NCBI RefSeq assembly: GCF_024679095.1 | Contig: NC_066513.1 | Coordinates: forward strand, 3,380,523 to 3,444,522 | Source: Eriocheir sinensis | Taxonomy: Eukaryota > Arthropoda > Malacostraca > Decapoda > Varunidae | Direction of reading: 5' to 3' | DNA length: 64,000 nucleotides | Part shown: positions 47,136-58,281 of the stretch, in pieces | How the letters are laid out: every line of letters begins with the position of its first letter | Numbering within the stretch: the stretch's first letter is position 1 | Position numbers and translations under genes: made by a program | The notes under the pieces: model-generated | What the model saw: only the letters and a program-made list of their open reading frames with translations | Told to the model about the DNA's origin: nothing | The model's database searches: none

Positions 47136-47138
<3 letters not shown>

Positions 47139-47184
47139 TGACAAGGTCTGATGCCGCCATGTTGTGAAATTAGTGCCTGAGTTT

Positions 47185-47408
47185 TTAAATCGTCGTAATA
47201 GTCTAAACAATAACGTAGCTGACGTCTTTTCTGACCTGTTTTTGAAGGTGTGGTTAGTTGGAAGTGTTGATTTTTTTGTATCACTTTTTGTGACTGAGTC
47301 TGTAATATATCGACTTAACAGTGAACAACCAACACCTCTAATTAACTCCGGCCCAAACATGGACTACAGAAGCCAAACAAGCCACATAACTGTTTATAAA
47401 TACTGATA
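47185..47408 (+). repeat. Dispersed repeat, family D, copy 2
   Basis: CTGACCTGTTTTTGAAGGTG, GTATCACTTTTTGTGACTGA, ACTCCGGCCCAAACATGGAC and AAGCCACATAACTGT align in order with 22.9-23.2 kb. Confidence 0.7.
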
Positions 47409-47601
47409 CGACGTTTACAAAATCTGGCGTAAAAGAGGCGATACTGCTGAGAAGAACTGATACTCGTGGCTGCTGTGCGGGAAGAAAAGTTGGGGTGAGC
47501 ATATGATTAAAAAAAAAAAGGATATTAGTTTTGCGCTGTCTCCTTCGCCTCTAACATAGGACCATAAAATCAGATCTAGGTGGACGGCCATTAGCCTCGC
47601 C
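47409..47601. other. Spacer
   Basis: No recognised feature apart from an A run near 47509-47518. Confidence 0.4.
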
Positions 47602-47612
47602 GCCAGCGTTAC

Positions 47613-47662
47613 CAGACCTCTCCTCCCGAGGTTGACCTCTCTTTTGGCCACTCTTCTAAACT

Positions 47663-47757
<95 letters not shown>

Positions 47758-47837
47758 GGAGTGTTTGCCGGGCTTTATCTTTCTTTTCATTTATTTTTTG
47801 GAGCCCTTGAGCTGTTTCCTTTACTGTAAAAAAAAAA
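47613..47837 (+). mobile_element. Poly(A)-tailed retroposon, family E, copy 4
   Basis: Starts CCTCTCCTCCCGAGGTTGAC, continues CTCTCTTTTGGCCACTCTTC, is interrupted by (AT)n at 47667-47754, then GCCGGGCTTTATC, and ends GCCCTTGAGCTGTTTCCTTT, ACTGT and A10. The longest copy here with copy 1. Confidence 0.8.
47667..47754. repeat. (AT)n inside a retroposon
   Basis: About 44 AT units lie between two halves of the family E retroposon. Confidence 0.95.
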
Positions 47838-48015
47838 TGTCGTACTCAGAACATTGCATTTATCAGTTACAGAGCCCCAAAAAATGTCGTATCCCACCAA
47901 TATCGACATTCAGTTAAAGTTAGCGTAAAACCGTTAATTACTGATGGTTTTTGTCATGGTTATGGACCAAAACCGGAAAATGGAAAATGCTGAGTACGAC
48001 CATCTGGTAACGCTG

Positions 48016-48367
48016 CGCCCCGCCCCCTCCCGCCGCCCCTCGCATCCGTCACCCCACCGCGTCATCACCACCCTTCATCATGGGGACGCTCGCTCACTCT
48101 CAACTTTCTACCCCCGCTCCAAGCACACTCTTTCTCTTCTTCTATCTATCCTCCCTTTTCATCTCTCCCTCTCGCTCATCCTTTTCCTCTCTCCCGTTTC
48201 CTTTTCCTCCCCTTCTCTCCATTATCCTTTTCCTCTCCTCTCCCTCTCCCTCTCTCGAGGCTTCTTCCCATGACTTTACACGCCATCAATTTTTTCGACC
48301 TTCCCGCCACCGAAGTCAGCCGCCGTCGCCTTCATGAACACCTCGACGCCACTTTCACAGCTCGCTA
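48016..48367. other. CT-rich spacer
   Basis: Pyrimidine-rich words (48120-48255). No gene recognised. Confidence 0.4.
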
Positions 48368-48616
48368 TGATGGGTTAGTAAGCTCCCAAGCCAATATTAA
48401 GACTTCGAAAATTCCTTGTATCGTGTTTCGTGTTTAAATTGAAGTTCGGAAATTGGGGGAAACTATACACTAAGGAAATCTCTTCTCATGTATCAGGTGG
48501 TGAGTAGGAAAGCCACCGTTAAGAAACATAATCCGCGCAGCTACCGGGTTAAGGGGGTATGGGATTGAGTGCTTTGGTTCGGGCTGTTAGAAAGACACGG
48601 TGTTGGACTGTGGAAT
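48368..48616 (+). repeat. Dispersed repeat, family B, copy 2
   Basis: GATGGGTTAGTAAGCTCCCA to GACACGGTGTTGGACTGTGG, the reverse complement order of 18.9-19.1 kb. It carries a middle segment (TCATGTATCAGGTGGTGAGT) absent or diverged in copy 1. Confidence 0.75.
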
Positions 48617-48659
48617 TGGAGCTACTAGACGCCGCCCCGGGAAGGAGGATCACGTACTA

Positions 48660-49130
48660 GGCATAGACGGAAAGAAAGATAAGAAGGGATGTTTGTGATG
48701 ATGAAAATGATGAGGTTGAAACGGTAAAAATGAGCGATGATACAGATGATTTCCATAAACTTTGCGAAGAAATGACGAATGTCTAAAATGGAAAAGGGGA
48801 TAAGAGGAAATGATGAATGTGGAGATATAAAAGGAAATGCAAGGAAATGATGAATGTTAAAAAATGAAAACAAGGAAATAAAAGGAAGTGATGACTGTAG
48901 ACAAAAAAGAAAAGTAGGAATAGAAGGAAATGATGAATGTAGAAAAAGAAAAACAGGAAATGATGAATGTAGAAAAAGAAAAACAGGAAATGATGAATGT
49001 AGAAAAATAAAGATTAAAGGAAATAAAAAGGAAATGATGAATGTAGGAAAATAAAAGGATAAAAATAATCAAATGTAGAAGAAAGAAAAAATAGAAGGAA
49101 ATAAATGGAAATGATAAATGAAGAGAAAAA
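48660..49130. repeat. A-rich tandem repeat of AGGAAATGATGAATGT units
   Basis: The core recurs at least seven times (about 48808-49035). A 30-bp pure unit repeats three times from about 48926 to 49010. Other gaps vary. Confidence 0.82.
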
Positions 49131-49139
49131 TACACTATG

Positions 49140-50940
49140 ATAATAAACGAGTACAAGGAAGCCCCAGTGCCTCCTCGCTCTCTCATGCACTGGTTCCGTT
49201 TTTTGGGCATTCATTAATTTTTCATGTGTATAGAAAAGGCTGACGGCCGCCGCCGCGGGGCCGGCACGCTATCGCCGCCCTCACTCTTTAATTATAAACA
49301 CGCTGAAGGGAGGGAGGCAGCGGCGCATCCAATACAAAAAGTAAATTAAACGTCTTTGTTTCTACTATCTTTTTAAGTAGCCTATTTTTTCCTTCCTATT
49401 GAGGTTCTCTTGGCGTTGAGTATCGACCTTTCATTCTATTCTTTTACACACGAGAGGAGGCAGAGTAGGCCGCCGGGCGCCCCCCTGACCTCCTTTCTAC
49501 GGTGAGGGAGGGCAGGCCGCCCCAGCAGGACACGCCGGGGCTCCACGGGTCCGTAGGCGCCGCCATGCCGCCCTGTGCACAGCACTCCGCCAGTTAATAA
49601 AGATTAAGCTATTCTTGTTAGTGAAAGAAAAAAAAAACACATAAACAGGTACTGAGCGCGGCGCGGAGAAGAGGCTGGAGGTTGTTCCCCGGCCCGGGCA
49701 GTAAGTATAAGCGTCGGGCCGCCACGCCGTGCAAAGTGACGACCGCCGAGGACGACGTATAAGTCAAGGAGCAAATATCATACATTTTCACAAGATAGAT
49801 GTAGATTAATAGTTCACAATTAGTGGACAGAACTCTGGTCTCCTCGCCGCGCACCCGCCTCGGGCGCAGCGCGGACACGCCAACCGGATGCTTCTTCCTT
49901 AAGCGCCGAGTGCATGTTTGGGGTCATCAGTTTGACGGCGAAGCGGCGGCGGCGGCGACGGGGAAGCGACCGGCCTGCAGCCCGGCGGGGATGTGTCGGC
50001 CTCAGCTGGAGGTGCGCCGTGGGATGGAGCGTGGCACAAGGAGGCGGAGGCCGCAAGCTGGGAGGAGAAGGGAATGAGGGAAGGCCGCAGGATGAGCAGA
50101 CGAGAGGATGAAGGTGCGGGTCACATGGACAGAGTTCGATCCCGGCGAGCCAATCAGGTCATGGTGGGGGCGGGACGTGCCGGGCCCCGCTAACAGTCCG
50201 CCTTGTCCTCCGCCGCCTGGCCCCTAACGGCCTGTCACCGCCGTGGTCCGTGAGGGTACGCAATGTAGCACGCACGCAAGGGGGGGGGGGGGGGGTCCAG
50301 GGCCATCCGTCACGGGCGTCAGTAGCCGCTGCGGGGCGCACCGACGCTCACTGGTCCGGCGCGAAGACACGGCGACACTAATTGACGCACGCCATAATGT
50401 GATGCGTACAAGGAAGCGGCTTGTCCTGCAGAGCCGGGCGTCCCCGCGGAGGACCCACCGCGCGGCACTCAGGCCCAGCGCCCATCCATCGCGCGGCATA
50501 CTGCTGCGGGAAGCCGCCCCGCAGGTCCCCGGGGCCGCGGCCCACAGACGCTGCCAGGGACGGGAACCCGCCCCGCGCCCGCCGCACGGTGGGTCGCCTC
50601 TCGCGCCATGACATATAACTCGATAAACTTTCCCCGCCTGTCATTACTAACTGTTCAGGCAACGAAAAAACGTCCTCACTACTTAACGGATCCAACAAGC
50701 CGTGGAGAAACGACGCGCCCTGCATGTAAAGGAGCTTCACCTCGCATGCTAATATAAAAAGTTAACTTTAATAAATCAAACAAATATACAAGTTTCCCGG
50801 CCCATAACTGCATGCACATGTAAGGAGTAAATGCGGCGAGCGACACAATTACTAAACATGCAACGCAGCAAGTGGACGACCTGGCGGCGGCGCGGGTCGC
50901 GGCGCCGACGTGCGGCCGTGGCGAGACGCGGCTTGCCACG
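49140..50940. other. GC-rich, CpG-rich complex sequence without a provable gene
   Basis: Dense CpG from 49225 to 49290, 49470-49570, 49655-49730 and 49840-50600, with a GGC run near 49945 and G18 at about 50280-50297. Frames on both strands lack known domains. A promoter-type CpG-rich segment is possible, but no exon can be proved. Confidence 0.4.
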
Positions 50941-51071
50941 CCCCGCGCACATAAAAAAAAATATAAATTGATAAAAAAAAAAAAAAGATAAACTACGAGT
51001 AAAGAATGTAAATCGTTGAAGCACCTTAAAATATAAACCCAACATATTAACAAGATTTCTTTACGAAAAAT

Positions 51072-51074
51072 TAA

Positions 51075-51118
<44 letters not shown>

Positions 51119-51382
51119 CATTAACCATGGTCTGATCACGCGCTCGCCTCGCCTGTGCCTTCCACGAACGAGCTTTAACCCTGCGTGACGAATCTTTGGG
51201 TACGCCTGGAGCCTCACACCACACCCGGGAGGCGGGACACAACCCCGCCTGACACCCGGCAACCAGTCACAGCCGGGTGGACAGGACGCGCGGATGAAAG
51301 CAGACTGCCTATGCTTTCCACTACGCCCTGGAATCGAACTCGGGACCTCTCGGTTGTAAGGGGAGCATGCTAACCACAGCAG
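51072..51382 (-). mobile_element. tRNA-derived SINE with (CA)n tail, minus strand
   Basis: On the minus strand: TGCTGTGGTTAGCATGCTCC (A-box region), GAGAGGTCCCGAGTTCGATT with the B box (plus-strand 51330-51340), body words GGGTGTGGTGTGAGGCTCC, GTACCCAAAGATTC and GCGTGATCAGACCATGGTTA, then a (CA)n tail (51072-51116). The last part aligns with the SINE at 46.83-47.13 kb. The head differs from that SINE and from the one at 38.0 kb. Not a working tRNA gene. Confidence 0.8.
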
Positions 51383-51710
51383 TGAAAAGAAAATCAGAAA
51401 TAAAAGAAAGGCGGCGGCAGAAGGAGAAAGAAAATGAACCTAATCTTCTTGAGAACGAGTCAGTGTTGTTAGTGAAGGGAGAAGGAAGGGTAATTAAAAG
51501 GAGGGGAGACAATGGTGTGGAAATGGAAAGGAGTGCAAAGAAGTTAAGGGGAAATAATTGTGAAGTTAAAAGTATAGAAAAGAGGAGGAGGAGGAGGAGG
51601 AGGAGGAGCTGAAGAAGAAAAAAAAACAAAGAAGAGGAAGAAGACAAAGAAAGATGAGGACGACGTTGATGATGAGGATGAAGAGTGGGAGGAGGGGGGG
51701 GAGGGGGGGT
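51383..51710. repeat. Purine-rich stretch
   Basis: AAAG/GGAG-rich on the plus strand with a GGA run at 51582-51608 and a G-rich end near 51690-51708. Confidence 0.65.
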
Positions 51711-51839
51711 TCACGGGGGCAGGTCCAGCCACTCAAACCACGGTCTTTCCACTGGCCCGCCGCGACGCCACAGGAGCACGCCAAACCGGGAGGCAGAACA
51801 GTTAAATAGTGCCTTTAGTTCCGCTGTTCGCCAGCACGC

Positions 51840-53400
51840 CCACCGCCCCTCAGCCTCCGCGTGTGCCTCCCTGCCTGTCCGTCTCCTCTACTGTCTGGCT
51901 GCCTGACTCTACGACTGTTTACTTGCAAGCGTGTCTGCCTGTCCGCCTGTCCGTCTGTCCGGCCGTCACACAAACCGCTTCCTTGTTTACTCTTTGCTTG
52001 CTTGCTTCTTGGCTCACACCCGGCGCTGTTTGTCTTCCTTCCAACTTGCTTCTTTGATTGCTTCTTGCTTCCCTCCGGTCTCATGCACTGCCGGCTTGTT
52101 CTTGTGACGTCTTTGTGTCTACCTCCTCTTCGTCATCTTCCCTTTCCTGTTTGTTTGGTATCAGTTTCTTCTTGTGAGCGCCTACTTCCTCTTCGTTGTC
52201 CTTCCCTCCCCTCTTTGTATCTGCTTGGTCTTGTGACGTCTTTGTGTCTATCTCCTCTTCGTCATCTTTCCTTTCCTGTTTGTTTGGTATCAGTTTCTTC
52301 TTGTGAGCGCCTACTTCCTCTTCGTTGTCCTTCCTTCCCCTCTTTGTATCTGCTTGGTCTTGTGACGTCTCTATGTCTATCTCCTCTTCGTCATCTTTCC
52401 TTTCCTGTTTGTTTGGTATCAGTTTCTTCTTGTGAGCGCCTACTTCCTCTTCGTTGTCCTTCCCTCCCCTCTTTGTATCTGCTTGGTCTTGTGACGTCTC
52501 TGTGTCTATCTCCTCTTCACCATCTTTCCTTTCCCTGTTTGTTATGCGTCCCTATTTTTCCACGTGCCTGCAGACTGTACCTCTCGTCTCGTGCCTGCTT
52601 TCTTTCACTATCTCCACGTTTTTTCTGCCCCTGACTACCTGCTTGCTACGTTAGTGTTCCTTAGTCTCTCTGTCTATCTGATCTTCGTTATCTTTGCTTC
52701 ACTTCTTGATTGTTTTGTATCCCTGTTTGTACATGTTATGGCTGACTGTGCCTCTAGTCTTATGCATGTCCCGTTAGTGTTCCTTAGTCTGTCTATCTCT
52801 TCATCGTCATCTTTCCTTTCCGTTTGTTCTGTATCGCTGTTTGTCCACGTGCTTGCAGACTGTACCTCTCCTCTCGTCTCATGCCTGCTGTCTTTTACTG
52901 CCTTCCTGTTTCTCTGCGTCCCACTACCTGCTTGCTCGGTTAATGTTCCTTTGTCTCTATGTTTCTTTCTTTATCGTCATCTTTCCTTTACCTGTTTGTT
53001 CAGCATCGATGTTTGTACACGTGTTTGCAGACTGTACCTCTCGTGTTATGCCTTCTTATTTCACTACCTCCCTGCCTCTCTACGCCTGAACATTTGCTTG
53101 CTCCGTTGTTGTTCTTAATTTGGTCTGACTACCTCCTACCCATTATAACATCCTTCCTACACGACTGTTTGCTTTGTGTCCCTTCAGGCGTCCTTACAGA
53201 CTGCACCTCTCGTCGTATGTTTACTCTCTTTTACTGCCTCCCAGTTTCTCTCCGTCCAACTACCTGCTTGGTCCGCTAGTGTTCCTAAGTCTGGCTACAT
53301 CCCACCCATTATAACATCCCTCCTCCGCGACTATTAGCTTCGTATCCCGGCTGTAGACCGCACCTCTCCCCTCATGCCTGGTTGCCTCCTCAAAGCCCCT
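51840..53400 (+). repeat. Pyrimidine-rich diverged tandem repeats
   Basis: A phrase with GCAGACTGTACCTCTCGTCT recurs loosely near 52568, 52852, 53025 and 53198, with TGTTCCTTAGTCTSTCT and TCGTCATCTTTCCTTTCC between. Frames over it are Leu/Cys/Ser-rich and show no domain. Confidence 0.7.
52101..52560 (+). repeat. 129-bp near-identical tandem repeat
   Basis: CTTGTGACGTCTYTRTGTCT begins at 52101, 52230, 52359 and 52488, exactly 129 bp apart. As 129 is a multiple of three, the frame 51861-52634 stays open and repeats a 43-residue unit (SPLRHLSFPVCLVSVSSCER). The unit resembles a hydrophobic segment, but there is no evidence of expression. Confidence 0.93.
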
Positions 53401-53954
53401 TACGCTGGAATTCTCAATCTATCTCTTCCCCCTTCCCGCGAGGAAACAAGGCTTCGTGGACCAAACCGTATTCTCAGTGACGAGGAGTGTCTTTGATGCA
53501 GCGCGCGAAGCGGCGAGCGGGAAAGAAATTAACTAATTTCCTCTCTTGACGCTCTTCGCTAATATCTTCGCACATTTAATGCTTTATTACAACATTTTTC
53601 CATGTTGCTGTGTTATTAATTGGGTATAAGAACAATTTAAATTTTCTAGGCCTTATATAAAGAGTCATACAATGCGAGAAACATTATTTTTTCTGTTTAT
53701 TCAAGACTTCACGGTTCCTATGATAATTTAAGCCAACACTGGAACGCACCTCCCAGCCAGCACGCCCCGCCCTTCAGACTCAACTATTCACAACAGTTCT
53801 CCTTTTTAAGCGTTTGTAGGGCGGGCACTTCAAACCATAAGCATGAAGATTGCTGGGACAAATTTAAAAGTGACGGACTGACAGCCAGGCTTCGGCCTCC
53901 GGGCGAATGTTTCATAAGTCTGTATGAATATGTGGTGGTATGTGGTACTTCGTG
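53401..53954. other. Complex spacer
   Basis: A/T-rich at 53530-53720 with words such as GAAATTAACTAATTTC. No gene recognised. Confidence 0.4.
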
Positions 53955-54235
53955 CTTGGCTTCGCACAGCCAATCTCCAAACTCGTGACGTCACCTGTGG
54001 GTGGAGCTTAGCAAAGCTCAGCAATATAGCTGATACCATTTTCCACCCACTGATAGGAGCTCTAAGGCTAGTTAAAAATATATTTACAAGGGAGAAATAA
54101 CGAAGGGAGAAAGAGATCTCATGGAACAGGAGGAGAATAAAGAAAATAAAAGCAGTTTATTCTAACGAGGTCTCCTAAGCTCCGCCCACAGGTAACGGGA
54201 CGATATCAGAGCGAAGCAAACATCGCCACGGGTAC
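53955..54235. mobile_element. Inverted-repeat element (MITE-like)
   Basis: Left arm ACTCGTGACGTCACCTGTGG, GTGGAGCTTAG (53981-54011); right arm reverse-complemented ATCGTCCCGTTACCTGTGGG, CGGAGCTTAG (54175-54206). The outer GCTTCGC words also match inverted. About 250 bp, no coding capacity; exact ends uncertain. Confidence 0.6.
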
Positions 54236-54485
54236 CAACCAATTAAACCTATCAATGTAAATTTTCTACTATATATAGTGTCTGTCACTGTATCAAGCAC
54301 TGCTTACATAAGTACTTGCCACACAATATTTTCCATTATAGAAATGTACCTAAAATGCATTAATGTTTCGGTTTTCAACGTTTGTTTGATTTTCAGTAGT
54401 ACCAACACTACAGGGAAAGATTGCTTCGAAGGGGGAAAAGAAACTAGCGTTTGATAATATCTCTTCACGGAAACACACTCTCTTA

Positions 54486-54667
54486 GGGAGCGGCCACACT
54501 CCACGCGGTTTGCTGGGAGGGTAGAGAGTAGCGGGACGCCTAGCGGGTCTGAGGCAAGAACAAACACATGTTATCTAATAGGAGTGGCCATACAGGACGC
54601 TTGGAAACCCTTACAGCCCCTGTGACCTCTACCCTCCCAGCAAACCTCGTGCAGTGTGGCCGCTCCC
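54486..54667. mobile_element. PIF/Harbinger-like MITE, short form
   Basis: 182 bp, beginning GGGAGCGGCCACACTCCACG and ending TGCAGTGTGGCCGCTCCC, with inverted repeats over about 45 bp. TTA flanks both sides (54483-54485, 54668-54670). Its first 115 bp almost equal the start of the adjacent long form, so it is an internally deleted relative. Confidence 0.85.
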
Positions 54668-54670
54668 TTA

Positions 54671-55506
54671 GGGTGCGGCCACACTGCATGCAGTTTGCTG
54701 GGAGGGTAGAGGGTAGCGGGGTGCCTAGCGGGTCAGAGGCAAGAACAAACACATGTTATCTAATAGGAGTGGCCATACAGGACGCGGGTAGCGGGTTCCC
54801 TCCAAGCTTACCCGCTACCCTCCCAGCTACGTGAACCCACTGGATGTCGGTTAAAATCGCTCAGTGGCTTGCGGGACGCCAGGCGATACACCAGCTCAGA
54901 TATGAGTAGTGAAGAAATAATAAGTGCTATTTTTCTTTTTGTTACTTATTTCTGAGGTGTTATTCAGCACTAATGTTACATTGCTCTAATAGGTTTGTTT
55001 ATTTTAATAAATTTGATGTACGGTACGCTATGTATACGTGGTTGTGATTTACTTTAAACATTTCCTTACCTCAGTGTTATGACCAGTCACTGTTCGGCAC
55101 TAACTGATTTTCTGAAGATGGTTATCATTTTGGTCAGCCGCACTTCCAGTTAATTCAGCAAACAGTCGAATGTTTCAGGAGTCATCCGCAGGTACTCAAA
55201 AAACTTATCGTCGTACATGCGAGCTTGACAGTACACTGTTGAATTCACCACATCTTTCTCGCTGCTTGTTAAAGTCGTGAATCCAGCAAGATCTGCCGAC
55301 ATCCAGGTCATCTATTTTCAGAGACACAGTCTCACTTATAAGCAATTTTCTTGAGAATTTTGACAATGACACTGCACCGAGTGGGTGTCACCAAAACCTA
55401 AACAACGCGATTTTTCCTCTTCTGATGTGAACACGATATCGCTTGCCTCTACCCGCTAGGCGTCCCGCTACCCTCCCAGCAAACCGCGTGCAGTGTGGCC
55501 GTACCC
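54671..55506. mobile_element. PIF/Harbinger-like element, long form
   Basis: 836 bp, beginning GGGTGCGGCCACACTGCATG and ending CGTGCAGTGTGGCCGTACCC. Inverted repeats of about 60 bp include CCCGCTAGGCGTCCCGCTAC. Flanks are TTA and TAA. The interior (54900-55430) has no transposase frame. An extra near-palindrome (CGGGTAGCGGG ... CCCGCTACC) lies near 54783-54818. Confidence 0.82.
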
Positions 55507-55616
55507 TAAGCGACGCTTCGACGAAGAGGGAAGAGCTTCACTGAAAATTCCGCCGTTAGTCAGCCTGCCTTCTCTCCCTTATTATACCCTCCCCCCTTGA
55601 ATCACTGTCCTGTATC

Positions 55617-56030
55617 ACTGTGAATACTTGCTCTCCTTTACGTTACCACAACCTAACCAGTGTACTATTTGTTTTGGGTTCTTATATCTATAGTTTGACT
55701 CCCTTAATATATCCTCCACACTTGCATCATCGTCCTGTGTCACTGTGTATGCTCTTCTTTACGTTACCACAACCTAACCAGTGTACTATTTTTGTGTTCC
55801 GATATTTAAACTTGAGCTCCCTTATTTATCCTCCACACCTGAATCATCGTCCTGTGTCACTGTGTATGCTCTTCCTCTCCTTTACGTTACCACAACCTAA
55901 CCAGTGCATTATTTGTTTTGGGTTCCGATATCTATAGATGGACTCCCATAATTAATATATCCTCCACACTTGAATCATTGTCTTGTCACTGTATAATCTT
56001 GTCCTCTTGAACGTTACCATAAATGAACAT
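55617..56030 (+). repeat. 121-127-bp tandem repeat, four units
   Basis: ACGTTACCACAACCTAACCA at 55640, 55761 and 55884, and a diverged ACGTTACCATAAATGAAC at 56011. Each is followed by a TCCTCCACAC word and a CTGTGTCACTGT-type word. Confidence 0.92.
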
Positions 56031-56144
56031 GTTAACTTTCTTGCTAGTAGAAGGTAGGCTATCTCTCACGTTATGCGCTTACTTGCTTGACTGTTCTCAT
56101 AAAGTCCGCGGATAGGGAGGAGGTAGGAAGAAACAGGGACAATA

Positions 56145-57530
56145 AGGAGAAGAAAGTGTTAAGCAAGGACTGTATCGAGATGGCCAAGATAAGGAAGTTG
56201 GAAATGAAGGAAGGAGAACACAAGACGACCACTAACCACTATGCTCTCCCTGCTACGCCCTACTGACTTAACTCTAATCGATGTCCTTGAAGAAAGTGTT
56301 AAGCAAGGGCTGTATCAAGATGGCCAAGATAAGGAAGTTGGAAATGAAGGAAGGAGAACACAAGACGACCACTAACCACTATGCTCTCCCTGCTACGCCC
56401 TACTGACTTAACTCTAATCGATGTCCTTGAAGACTGTATCAAGATGGCCAAGATAAGGAAGTTGGAAATGAAGGAGAACACAAGACGACCACTAACCACT
56501 ATATGCTCCCCCTGCTACCCCTACTGACGAAGAAAGTGTTAAGCAAGGGCTGTATCAAGATGGCCAAGATAAGGAAGTTAATATTGAAGGAGAGCACAAG
56601 ACGACCACTAACCACTATGCTCTCCCTGCTACGCCCTACTGACTTAACTCTAATCGATGTCCTTGAAGAAAGTGTAGAGCAAGGGCTGTATTAAGATGGC
56701 CAAGATAAGGAAGTTGGAAATGAAGGAAGGAGAACACAAGACGACCACTAACCACTATGCTCTCCCTGCTACGCCCTACTGACTTAACTCTAATCGATGT
56801 CCTTGAAGAAAGTGTCCTTGAAGAAAGTGTAGAGCAAGGGCTGTATTAAGATGGCCAAGATGAGGAAGTTGGAATTGAAGGAAGGAGAACACAAGACGAC
56901 CACTAACCACTATGCTCTCCCTGCTACGCCCTACTGACTTAACTCTAATCGATGTCCTTGAAGAAAGTGTCCTTGAAGAAAGTGTAGAGCAAGGGCTGTA
57001 TTAAGATGGCCAAGATGAGGAAGTTAGTATTGAAGGAGAACACAAGACGACCACTAACCACTATGCTCTCCCTGCTACGCCCTACTGACTTAACTCTAAT
57101 CGATGTCCTTGAAGAAAGTGTCCTTGAAGAAAGTGTTAAGCAAGGGCTGTATTAAGATGGCCAAGATGAGGAAGTTAGTATTGAAGGAGACACACAGACG
57201 ACCCACAACCACTATGCTCTCCCTGCTACGCCCTACTGACTTAACTCTAATCGATGTCCTTGAAGAAAGTGTTAAGCAAGGGCTGTATCAAGATGGCCAA
57301 GATAAGGAAGTTGGAAATGAAGGAAGGAGAACACAAGACGACCACTAACCACTATGCTCTCCCTGCTACGCCCTACTGACTTAACTCTAATCGATGTCCT
57401 TGAAGAAAGTGTAGAGCAAGGGCTGTATTAAGATGGCCAAGATGAGGAAGTTAATATTGAAGGAGAGCACAAGACGACCACTAACCACTATGCTCTCCCT
57501 GCTTCTCCCTACTGAATTTCCTCCAATCAA
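56145..57530 (+). repeat. About 140-bp satellite-like array, ten units
   Basis: AGATGGCCAAGATRAGGAAG starts at 56179, 56319, 56442, 56559, 56694, 56849, 57004, 57155, 57291 and 57431. Units also carry ACGACCACTAACCACTATGC, GCTACGCCCTACTGACTTAA and TCTAATCGATGTCCTTGAAG. Length varies from 117 to 155 bp through deletion or duplication of the CCTTGAAGAAAGTGT subunit. Short frames over it (VKQGLYQDGQDKEV) are not gene-like. Confidence 0.95.
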
Positions 57531-57730
57531 TGTTCCCTTCTGACTTTCCTCCAATCGGTGTCCCTCACGTCCCTGCTCTCCCCTTCCCGGCTCGGCGTAA
57601 CCAGCACCCACCAGCCTCCCACACGGTTCTTTGGGCATGTATCGCCTTCTCCTGCGATGTCTGTTATTCAGGTAAAGACGAGAACGGTATGAATGTGAAT
57701 AAAGGACGGCTTATATTTTTTTTGTATCCG

Positions 57731-57734
<4 letters not shown>

Positions 57735-57791
<57 letters not shown>

Positions 57792-57964
57792 CCTTCCCGT
57801 ACACAAGCTTCTCTCCTCTCCTCTCCTCTCCTCTCCTCTCCTCTCCTCCCCCTTCATCTCTCCTCTAACAAAGCTCTATAATTCTCTTCCCACGATCCTT
57901 TCTCTGCAGTTCTTATCTTCGTATTCCCTACTTTTAAATTTATTCTCTTACACAAACAATACCG

Positions 57965-58041
<77 letters not shown>
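57735..58041. repeat. (GT)n, CTCTC pentamers and (CT)n
   Basis: (GT)n at 57735-57789, CTCTC repeats at 57811-57848 and (CT)n at 57973-58041. Confidence 0.93.
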
Positions 58042-58044
<3 letters not shown>

Positions 58045-58081
58045 GATATATAATGAGCCAGAGTAATGCTTGCAATCCTTC

Positions 58082-58234
58082 TTGACAAGGAAGGAGGGAG
58101 GAGAGAGGGAAGAAGGGAAGGGAGGGAGAAAGGGAGGGAGGGAGGGAAGGAGAACATACATCCAGTTTCTGAACCACCACTTCCTACTTCAAGGAGGAGG
58201 AGGAGGAAAATCACCTAATACCTCAATATCTAAC

Positions 58235-58281
<47 letters not shown>

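Larger units (their letters stand above)
47602..48015. mobile_element. Inverted-repeat element, family C, copy 3, split by a retroposon
   Basis: The left terminus CCAGCGTTACCAGA (47602-47615) and right terminus CATCTGGTAACGCTG (48001-48015) are inverted. Between the left terminus and GTCGTACTCAGAACATTGCA (from about 47839) lies a family E retroposon. The interior offers the empty site that matches the nested insertion at 14.8 kb. Confidence 0.78.
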
